Origin: an uncultured Anaerolineales bacterium
GTDB taxonomy: Bacteria > Chloroflexota > Anaerolineae > Anaerolineales > Villigracilaceae
Assembly: GCA_937928015.1 (NCBI GenBank)
Contig: CALFXA010000162.1
Span: 1-15,437, forward strand
Reading direction: 5' to 3'
DNA length: 15,437 nucleotides
In this document: in pieces, positions 5,894 to 11,479 of the stretch
Layout: each line of letters begins with the position of its first letter
How positions within the stretch are numbered: position 1 is the stretch's first letter
Program-made: the position numbers and the translations under genes
Notes under the pieces: generated by a model
Databases searched by the model: none
The model's input: only the letters and a program-made list of their open reading frames with translations
Told to the model about the DNA's origin: nothing

Positions 5894-6490
5894 GTGAATA
5901 TTCAAGCAGTCTTCTTTGACCTCGGCGGCGTGATCCTGCGCACCGAACATCAGTCGCCGCGCCAACATCTGGCCGAGCGGCTCGGCATGGAATACGAGGA
6001 TCTCGACCGCCTCGTCTTCAACAGCGACTCGGCCTACAAGGCCTCCATCGGCAAGATCACCGAGGAGGAGCACTGGGCCGAAATGACGAAGCGCCTGCGC
6101 CGTCCGCCCAGCGAGGCGAACGCCCTGCGCGATGAATTCTTCGGCGGCGACGCCCTCGACCTGACGCTGATCGCCTTCCTGCGCTCGCTCAAACCGCGCC
6201 TGCACACGGGCCTGATCTCGAATGCCTGGAGCGGGCTGCGCGCTTACATGGTCCACCATAAATTCGACGACGCCTTCCACAGCTTGACCATCTCGGCGGA
6301 GGTGGGTGTGACCAAGCCCGAGGCGAAGATCTACCGCCTCGCGCTGGAGCAGGCCGGGGTCCAGGCCGAAAACGCCGTCTTCGTGGACGACTTCATCGAG
6401 AACGTCGAAGGCGCGCGCGCGGTCGGGATGTCCGCCATCCACTTCCGCGACACCGATTCCACCTTGCACGAATTGAATCAAATGTTGTAA
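5894..6490 (+). CDS. HAD-superfamily hydrolase, subfamily IA
   Basis: About 198 residues with all four HAD motifs. Motif I is AVFFDLGGV, with the nucleophile Asp in the DxG variant seen in YihX-type members. Motif II is the LISN Ser, motif III is TKPEAKIY with the Lys, and motif IV is FVDDFIEN. A small helical cap fits between motifs I and II. This class usually dephosphorylates small sugar phosphates or similar metabolites; the true substrate is not evident. The GTG at 5894 places motif I at the usual distance from the N-terminus. An in-frame TTG at 5873 would sit in the preceding hairpin. The next gene begins 38 nt downstream, probably in the same operon. Confidence 0.85.
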   Translation: MNIQAVFFDLGGVILRTEHQSPRQHLAERLGMEYEDLDRLVFNSDSAYKASIGKITEEEHWAEMTKRLRRPPSEANALRDEFFGGDALDLTLIAFLRSLKPRLHTGLISNAWSGLRAYMVHHKFDDAFHSLTISAEVGVTKPEAKIYRLALEQAGVQAENAVFVDDFIENVEGARAVGMSAIHFRDTDSTLHELNQML

Positions 6491-6528
6491 ATGGCGCTGC
6501 CTGTCGGGCCGCGCCTGATAGGAGAGCC

Positions 6529-7878
6529 ATGAACTCAACCACGACCCATCAGCCCATCCTGCGCGATCTCGGGGATGGGCTGATTCTTCGCCGATCTTCG
6601 CCCGCCGATGCGGACGCCCTGTCCGATTTCTGCGGACGCATCCACAGCGATGAGGGGTTCGATCACCCCGATCTGCGCATCGCCGCCTGGACCCGCGACC
6701 TGCTCACCAAACCCCATCCCACCTTCCAAGCTGACGATTTCAGCGTGGTGGCCGAAGCCGCCACGGGACGCATCGTCTCGTCCCTCAACCTGATCTCACA
6801 GACCTGGACCTACGAGGGCATCCCGTTCGGCGTAGGGCGGCCCGAACTGGTGGGGACACTGCCCGAATACCGCAACCGTGGACTGATCCGCCTGCAAATG
6901 GACGAGGTTCATCGCTGGAGCGCCGCGCGCGGACAGATGGTCCAGGTCATTACGGGCATCCCGTATTACTATCGCCTGTTCGGCTATGAGATGGGCCTCG
7001 ACCTGGACGGCGGCCGCGGCGGATTCGCGCCCAGCATCCCCGCGTTGAAAGACGGGGAACCCGAACCGTTTTCCATTCGTCCAGCGACCGAAGCGGACAT
7101 CCCATTCCTGATGGACCTATATCGACAGGCCGCCACCCGCAGCGAAGTCTACGCCGTGCGGCCCGAGGCCATGTGGCGTTATGATCTGCTCGAACGTTCC
7201 CCGTCCAGCGTGGGACGCGGGGCCTGGGAAATCATCGAGCGCGCGGCGGACGGCGATCCCGTCGGCGCGTTGATGCGGCCCAATTACGCCTCGCGCGATA
7301 CGTTGTTCGTGATGCGCTATGAACTGAAGACGGGCGTCTCATGGCTGGAGGTGAATCCCAGCGTGCTGCGCCATCTCTGGTCCATCTGTCAGACGCCCGA
7401 TCCCGAGATTGGCAAGGTCAAGACGACTTACACCTTCCTGCTCGGACAGGACCACCCCGTCTATGCGTTGATGGGGGCCAGCCTGCCGCAGGCCCGCAAG
7501 CCGTATGCCTGGTATGTGCGCGTCCCTGACCTGCCAGCCTTCCTCCGCCACATTGCGCCCGCCCTCGAAGCGCGGCTGGAACGCTCCATCGCGGTCGGTT
7601 ACAGCGGCGAGGTCAAGATCAGTTTCTACAAGACGGGACTGCGCCTGGTCTTCGAGCGTGGAAAACTGGTCACCACCGAAGACTGGCGCCCCAGCCCTGA
7701 GGACGACGGTCACGCCGCCTTCCCCGACCTGACCTTCCTGCAACTACTCTTCGGCTATCGCTCGCTGCAGGAATTACGCCTGTCCTTCGCCGATTGCGGG
7801 TGGCAGACCGAGACTGTCCGCGCGCTGTTGGAGATTCTCTTCCCGAAGAAAGCCTCCAGCGTGCTGGGCATCATGTAA
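6529..7878 (+). CDS. Eis-like GNAT acetyltransferase with C-terminal SCP2-like domain
   Basis: The 449-residue protein begins with a GNAT domain (about 15-160) containing VGTLPEYRNRGLIR, a Q/R-x-x-G loop, and the region GIPYYYRLFGYE. A second GNAT-like segment starts near FSIRPATEADIPFL. The last about 100 residues (VGYSGEVKISFYKTGLRLVFERG onwards) look like the sterol-carrier-protein-2 fold that closes Eis-family proteins. Eis enzymes acetylate amines such as aminoglycosides and may hexamerise. The length and three-part layout fit this family, but the antibiotic role is inference. The ATG at 6529 follows AGGAGAG. It is the sixth acetyltransferase of the array and precedes the leader of the MFS gene. 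Confidence 0.75.
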   Translation: MNSTTTHQPILRDLGDGLILRRSSPADADALSDFCGRIHSDEGFDHPDLRIAAWTRDLLTKPHPTFQADDFSVVAEAATGRIVSSLNLISQTWTYEGIPFGVGRPELVGTLPEYRNRGLIRLQMDEVHRWSAARGQMVQVITGIPYYYRLFGYEMGLDLDGGRGGFAPSIPALKDGEPEPFSIRPATEADIPFLMDLYRQAATRSEVYAVRPEAMWRYDLLERSPSSVGRGAWEIIERAADGDPVGALMRPNYASRDTLFVMRYELKTGVSWLEVNPSVLRHLWSICQTPDPEIGKVKTTYTFLLGQDHPVYALMGASLPQARKPYAWYVRVPDLPAFLRHIAPALEARLERSIAVGYSGEVKISFYKTGLRLVFERGKLVTTEDWRPSPEDDGHAAFPDLTFLQLLFGYRSLQELRLSFADCGWQTETVRALLEILFPKKASSVLGIM

Positions 7879-7924
7879 TTGCAGATTTCAAAAAACATCG
7901 TCTTTATTTCACAAGGAGAAACCA

Positions 7925-7984
7925 ATGCAAGCCATCATCTTCCTCAATCACATCTGGCAGAAGGGAGCGCCACTCCCCGCCTGA
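7925..7984 (+). CDS. Upstream leader peptide ORF, 19 codons, before the MFS gene
   Basis: An AAGGAG at 7913-7918 lies 6 nt before an ATG that opens MQAIIFLNHIWQKGAPLPA and ends in TGA at 7982-7984. The ribosome binding site is stronger than that of the MFS gene itself. The ORF is followed by a 10-bp hairpin and then the MFS start. It could be an attenuation or translation-coupling leader for the exporter. It shares F-[IL]-N and A-P-[VL] with the leader ORF at 1191, which may be chance in peptides this short. Translation is not demonstrated. Confidence 0.45.
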   Translation: MQAIIFLNHIWQKGAPLPA

Positions 7985-7988
7985 TCTT

Positions 7989-8013
7989 GACCGTTGTCCA
8001 TGCGGCAACGGTC
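7989..8013 (+). promoter_or_regulatory. Hairpin between the leader ORF and the MFS gene
   Basis: GACCGTTGTC (7989-7998) pairs with GGCAACGGTC (8004-8013), a 10-bp stem with one wobble and a 5-nt loop, starting 5 nt after the leader stop codon. The following sequence has no U-tract, so it is not an intrinsic terminator. The MFS ribosome binding site AAAGG (8031-8035) lies 18 nt beyond it. A smaller GGGAG/CTCCC hairpin (7963-7977) sits inside the leader ORF. Confidence 0.5.
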
Positions 8014-8041
8014 TCTGCAAGAAACTTTACAAAGGTAAATC

Positions 8042-9310
8042 ATGTTTCGAAACTTAAAGTTGGACGCAAGCCAGGTCTATCTGTTCATCGAGTTCAGCGC
8101 CTCGGCCTTCTTCAGTATGATGTTTGTTTCGATGTCGCTGTACGAAGCCACCGTGGCGGGACTCAGCCCGATGCAGCTCGTGCTGGTCGGCACGGCGCTG
8201 GAGGTCTCGGCTTTCGTGTTCGAAATCCCCACCGGTGTGGTAGCCGATGCCTATTCCCGCCGACTCTCGATCATCATCGGCTACTTGCTGATGGGCGCGG
8301 GCTTCCTGGTCGAAGGGCTGTTCCCCGCCTTCCTGCCCATCCTGCTGGCACAAGTCATCTGGGGATTGGGCTACACCTTCACCAGCGGCGCCACCCAGGC
8401 CTGGATCACCGACGAGATCGGCGAAGAACCCGCCAACAAACTCTTCCTGCGCGCCACCCAGGTCGGCCTGACCGCCTCCCTGTTCGGCATGGGCGCGGCG
8501 GCCTTGATCGGCGGCTCGAACGTGGCTCTGCCCATCCTCGTCGGTGCGATCGGCGTGATCCTGATCGGCGTGACGTTGATCTTCATCATGCCCGAGACGG
8601 GCTTTCACCCTACGCCCAAGGAAGATCGCAACAACTGGCAGCACATGGGCCACACTTTCAAGGAAGGCTTGAAGGTCATACGCTCGCAGCCGCGCCTGAT
8701 GAACATCGTCGGCGTAGGGTTGTTCTACGGACTGTATAGCGAGGGCTTCGACCGCCTGTGGGTCAAGCACATCCTCGACACCTTCGAGGTCCCCGCGATC
8801 TTCGGCCACAACGATGTGGCCTTCTTTTCCGCCCTGCGGGTGGCAGGCTCGCTGCTCACCATCCTGGCGATGCGCTTCGTGGAAAAACGCGTGGACACGG
8901 GCAGCCCGCTGGCCATTGGCCGCTCCATGCTGGCCGTGACAGGCCTGATCTCCGCCGCGCTGATTGGCTTTGCCGTCTCGCCGTGGCTGGCCCTGACCCT
9001 CGGCCTGTACCTGGTCATCGATGTGCTTCGCAGCGTGGCGGGGCCACTGCAATCGGCCTGGGTCAACCAGAAACTGCCGTCGAGCGTGCGCGCCACGATC
9101 CACTCGATGTTCAGCCAGGTGGACGCCGTCGGCCAGGTGGCGGGCGGACCCGTCGTGGCCGTCATTGCACGCTTTGCCTCGGTCATCGCCGCCCTCTCGA
9201 CCTCGGGCCTGCTCCTGACCCCCGCGCTGTTCCTCGTCAGGCGGGCCAACCGCGTCAGCCAGGCGGAATCAGCCAAAGGTCCAGAAGTGGAAATCACTCC
9301 CGTGGATTAG
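8042..9310 (+). CDS. Major facilitator superfamily transporter, drug-efflux type
   Basis: The 422-residue protein has about 12 hydrophobic segments. The MFS motif A lies in the loop after TM2 (GVVADAYSRR, residues 65-74), where the D and paired R residues are characteristic of proton-driven antiporters. A longer polar central loop (about 183-210, PETGFHPTPKEDRNNW) separates the two six-helix halves. Substrate specificity cannot be assigned; relatives often export drugs such as macrolides or tetracyclines. The ATG at 8042 is preceded by AAAGG. A longer overlapping frame from 7879 is an out-of-frame shadow. The leader ORF and hairpin upstream suggest its expression is separately adjusted. The gene ends 1 nt before a strong terminator. 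Confidence 0.85.
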   Translation: MFRNLKLDASQVYLFIEFSASAFFSMMFVSMSLYEATVAGLSPMQLVLVGTALEVSAFVFEIPTGVVADAYSRRLSIIIGYLLMGAGFLVEGLFPAFLPILLAQVIWGLGYTFTSGATQAWITDEIGEEPANKLFLRATQVGLTASLFGMGAAALIGGSNVALPILVGAIGVILIGVTLIFIMPETGFHPTPKEDRNNWQHMGHTFKEGLKVIRSQPRLMNIVGVGLFYGLYSEGFDRLWVKHILDTFEVPAIFGHNDVAFFSALRVAGSLLTILAMRFVEKRVDTGSPLAIGRSMLAVTGLISAALIGFAVSPWLALTLGLYLVIDVLRSVAGPLQSAWVNQKLPSSVRATIHSMFSQVDAVGQVAGGPVVAVIARFASVIAALSTSGLLLTPALFLVRRANRVSQAESAKGPEVEITPVD

Positions 9311-9311
9311 A

Positions 9312-9347
9312 AAAAGAGACGGTCACCTTGTGGTGACCGTCTCTTTT
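9312..9347. terminator. Bidirectional intrinsic terminator
   Basis: A perfect 16-bp stem joins AAAAGAGACGGTCACC (9312-9327) to GGTGACCGTCTCTTTT (9332-9347) around a TTGT loop. T-runs lie on both strands, so it ends the plus-strand MFS transcript and the minus-strand HD-gene transcript. The HD stop codon (9346-9348) overlaps one arm. Confidence 0.9.
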
Positions 9348-10005
9348 ATTCGGGGAAATCAAGTCCTTCCCACTCTTGCATGAAGCGCTCGACGAAATCG
9401 AGCATCACCTGATGGCGTCCCTCCGCAATTCGTTTGGCGGTGGGCGTGTTCATCATGTCCTTGAGCAAAAACAACTTCTCGTGGAAATGATTGATGGTGG
9501 CGCTCTTGCTGTTCTTGTACTCCTCGAAGGTGGCATGCATCTGCGGCGGGGAATCGGGGTCGTAGAGCGCGCGTCCCTTGTAGCCGCCGTAGGCGAAGGC
9601 ACGGCCGATGCCGATTGCGCCTATAGCGTCCAGGCGGTCGGCGTCTTGCACGATGAACCCTTCGAGCGATTTCATCTTATTCTCCACGCCCGCGCCTTTG
9701 TACGAGACATGACGGATGATCTCGCAGACCTGCTCGATCACGGCTGACTCAACAGCCAGCGACTCCATCCACGCCTTGGCGCGGACGGGGGTGTCATCGT
9801 CGCCTGGGTTGAACTTCCAGTCGTCGAGGTCATGCAGCAGGGCGGCTAATTGGACGATGTAATCGTCGGCAGGCTCGCGCTGGCAGATGGCGATGGCGTT
9901 CTTCCATACACGGTAGATGTGCCACCAGTCGTGGCCCGAGGAATCATCGCTGAATTCCCGTTTGACGTGATCGGCGGTTCGTTGGAGGATGTCTTGTCGA
10001 TTCAT
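9346..10005 (-). CDS. HD-domain phosphohydrolase (YedJ/YpgQ-like)
   Basis: The 219-residue protein has the HD-superfamily metal ligands in order. H29 lies within HDWWHIYRV, H58-D59 within LAALLHDLDDWK, and D121 within VQDADRLDAIGAIGIGRAF. This whole-protein pattern is typical of the YedJ/YpgQ group of uncharacterised metal-dependent phosphohydrolases (some act on nucleotides). The start was set at the ATG complementary to 10003-10005, giving the usual 210-220 residue length. The frame continues upstream only as non-homologous sequence. No clear Shine-Dalgarno is seen. It lies 68 nt downstream of the membrane-protein gene on the same strand and may be co-transcribed or have its own promoter in that gap. 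Confidence 0.85.
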   Translation of the reverse strand: MNRQDILQRTADHVKREFSDDSSGHDWWHIYRVWKNAIAICQREPADDYIVQLAALLHDLDDWKFNPGDDDTPVRAKAWMESLAVESAVIEQVCEIIRHVSYKGAGVENKMKSLEGFIVQDADRLDAIGAIGIGRAFAYGGYKGRALYDPDSPPQMHATFEEYKNSKSATINHFHEKLFLLKDMMNTPTAKRIAEGRHQVMLDFVERFMQEWEGLDFPE

Positions 10006-10073
10006 GGAGGCTATTTTGCCATAAAAATATTCCGCCAACAGTTGAGTTATCGACGGAATGGAGTCATGCGAAG

Positions 10074-10442
10074 TTATTTGCGGGCAAGGGAGAGCAGGAT
10101 GAGCACAAGGATGTTGGCGGCTGTTCCAATCGGCAGATACCAAAGTCCCAAAACGCTGACCACGATCAGGGCATTGCGCGCCCAGGGCAGACCCAGCACA
10201 AAGCAGCCTGTGATTCCCAGAGCGGCCAGACCATACCCGACGAAGGTCAATTTCATCAGCGTGGAACGCGGCTCGATGCCGATTGCTTTCACAAGAGTCG
10301 CCCACGGACCCAACTGACCCGCGCGGTCTCCCGATGCGGCGGTGACGTAATCACCCACGGTTAGGGCGCGCGTGCCATCGAAGATCATCCAGCCTGCATT
10401 GAGGGCGACGAGGAGCACGATGAGCCAGGCTTTCCAATCCAT
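10074..10442 (-). CDS. Small integral membrane protein, unknown function
   Basis: A 122-residue protein beginning MDWKAWLIVLLVALNAGW. It has an N-terminal hydrophobic helix (about 5-22) and two or three more in the second half (about 65-85, 87-103 and 104-120), with a polar segment holding TVGDYV and GPWATLVKAIGI between. No family is recognised. It starts 3 nt after the stop of the YdeI-like gene, so it is in the same operon. A possible weak hairpin lies in the 68-nt gap downstream (ATTCCG/CGGAAT with an internal CAAC/GTTG, then a T-rich stretch on the minus strand), which might partly end this transcript. Confidence 0.75.
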   Translation of the reverse strand: MDWKAWLIVLLVALNAGWMIFDGTRALTVGDYVTAASGDRAGQLGPWATLVKAIGIEPRSTLMKLTFVGYGLAALGITGCFVLGLPWARNALIVVSVLGLWYLPIGTAANILVLILLSLARK

Positions 10443-10445
10443 GCG

Positions 10446-10670
10446 TCAGCCGTTCCACTTCATGTTCATGTATACGCCGCCGCGTTCGAGTTCATCCAGC
10501 ATTTGCTTGAGACGTTTCTGCTTCGTGGATTCCTGTTGGGCGCGATTGATCCAGCCGATGTAATCGTTCTGCTGATAGGGCGGACGAGCCATGTACTCGT
10601 CCATCAACCCGCGCTCAAGCAATGCCTCGCGGAAGAAATCAGGCATCGGGTATCGGGGTCGGGTGGGCAT
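10446..10670 (-). CDS. YdeI/OmpD-associated (OmdA-type) small protein
   Basis: A 74-residue protein starting MPTRPRYPMPDFF. The signature RPPYQQNDYIGWINRA, followed by KQKRLKQMLDELERG and VYMNMKW, matches the C-terminal domain of the YdeI/OmpD-associated family (also called bacteriocin-protection). Here that domain stands alone. The start was chosen because the ATG complementary to 10668-10670 has AAAAGGAG a few nt upstream. A longer frame upstream runs into the DinB gene. No enzymatic role is established for this family. It lies in a tight operon with DinB upstream (14 nt) and the membrane gene downstream (3 nt). Confidence 0.8.
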   Translation of the reverse strand: MPTRPRYPMPDFFREALLERGLMDEYMARPPYQQNDYIGWINRAQQESTKQKRLKQMLDELERGGVYMNMKWNG

Positions 10671-10684
10671 AGGCTTCTCCTTTT

Positions 10685-11158
10685 CTATGCCTTGAGCGTG
10701 CACAACGCCTGGCGGATCTCGCCCAGATGATAGGCAGTGTGGACAACGCAAGCCAGCGCGCCGCCCATCGAGTCTTCATCCCAGGTTGGGTTATCCTGGA
10801 ATATCTTGAAGACCCGACGGTACGTGGCTTCGAGCCTGGCCTTGAGCGCGCTCCACTCTTCGGGCGTGACCGCGCTCACCGTGCGCCAGACCTCACCCCA
10901 ATCCACGCGCGAGGTGTCGTGCTGGACGACGTAGCGTTCGAGCACTTCCAGGTAGAAGATGACGTGGGCCACCTGGGCGGCCAGGGTGGCGCACTTTCCG
11001 CCCACGGGGATGGAGGCCTCTTGCGCGGAGACCGATTCGAGGGTCCAAAACAGGCCCGTATCGCGGTCGAGGTAGATTCCGTGATGGTTCTCGAAGGTCT
11101 CGTCCAGCAGGGCAAACAGGGTGTTGCGAAATGCTTCAGGTTGGATCAGGTCAGTCAT
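10685..11158 (-). CDS. DinB-like family protein (four-helix metal-binding)
   Basis: A 157-residue helical protein. H65 (in LAAQVAHVIFYLEVLERYV) and the HTAYHLGEIRQAL motif near the C-terminus (H140 and H144) form the three-histidine metal site characteristic of the DinB/YfiT superfamily. In that family the name comes from damage-inducible dinB of Bacillus, and several members are thiol-dependent transferases, but the reaction here is unknown. The ATG (complement of 11156-11158) is 2 nt after the stop of the DUF4287 gene. The whole operon sits behind a promoter carrying a LexA-like box, which fits damage induction. Confidence 0.8.
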   Translation of the reverse strand: MTDLIQPEAFRNTLFALLDETFENHHGIYLDRDTGLFWTLESVSAQEASIPVGGKCATLAAQVAHVIFYLEVLERYVVQHDTSRVDWGEVWRTVSAVTPEEWSALKARLEATYRRVFKIFQDNPTWDEDSMGGALACVVHTAYHLGEIRQALCTLKA

Positions 11159-11160
11159 GG

Positions 11161-11379
11161 TCAATTGGTCTTTTCGGGTGCGGGATCGAAGATGGCCGAG
11201 ACAACGGCCTTGGCGTCGTAATAGCCCAGTCCATACTCGCGGACCAGCATGGCGCGGATGGCGTCGTGGCGGGTCAACTTGGTGCGCTTGATGATGTCGG
11301 CCAGTTCGTCCAGGGGCATGCCGAGTTTGTCCTGGATGGTTTCGATCTGAGTTTGCAGGGCGGCGTCCAGACTGTTCAT
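11161..11379 (-). CDS. DUF4287-type small protein
   Basis: A 72-residue protein, MNSLDAALQTQIETIQDK onward. The pattern IETIQDKLGMPLDELADIIK, with RHDAIRAMLVREYGLGYYDAKAVV in the second half, matches the DUF4287 family of small helical proteins. These often sit beside DUF5655 or DinB-type genes, and their function is unknown. An AAAAGGAG lies 8 nt before the ATG. It is the first gene of the minus-strand operon, about 34 nt from the predicted transcription start. Confidence 0.75.
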   Translation of the reverse strand: MNSLDAALQTQIETIQDKLGMPLDELADIIKRTKLTRHDAIRAMLVREYGLGYYDAKAVVSAIFDPAPEKTN

Positions 11380-11419
11380 GGGATAAGGCTCCTTTTGTGT
11401 ATGGGGGATGGACTGTCAG

Positions 11420-11448
11420 ATTATAGAACAAGTGTTCTGTAATTTCAA
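11420..11448 (-). promoter_or_regulatory. Promoter of the DUF4287-DinB-YdeI operon with LexA-like operator
   Basis: On the minus strand TTGAAA (complement of 11443-11448) is followed, after exactly 17 nt, by a perfect TATAAT (complement of 11420-11425). Within the spacer lies the perfect palindrome AGAACAAGTGTTCT (11425-11438). It contains GAAC-N4-GTTC, the core of the Gram-positive type LexA/DinR box. With one mismatch the symmetry extends to TTA/TAA on the outside. A repressor bound here would block RNA polymerase. The first gene starts about 34 nt downstream. Confidence 0.7.
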
Positions 11449-11479
11449 GTCCCACTTTTATCCCATTTTGGGGAAGCCA

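Noticed and set aside
5384..6538. A 384-codon minus-strand frame across the zinc-ribbon and HAD genes.
   Set aside because: The plus strand holds all HAD motifs and paired CxxC sites with ribosome binding sites. The minus frame has no motif.
7879..8739. A 286-codon plus-strand frame overlapping the MFS gene.
   Set aside because: It is Arg/His/Pro-rich and out of frame with the clear 12-helix MFS protein. Its start region merely covers the leader.
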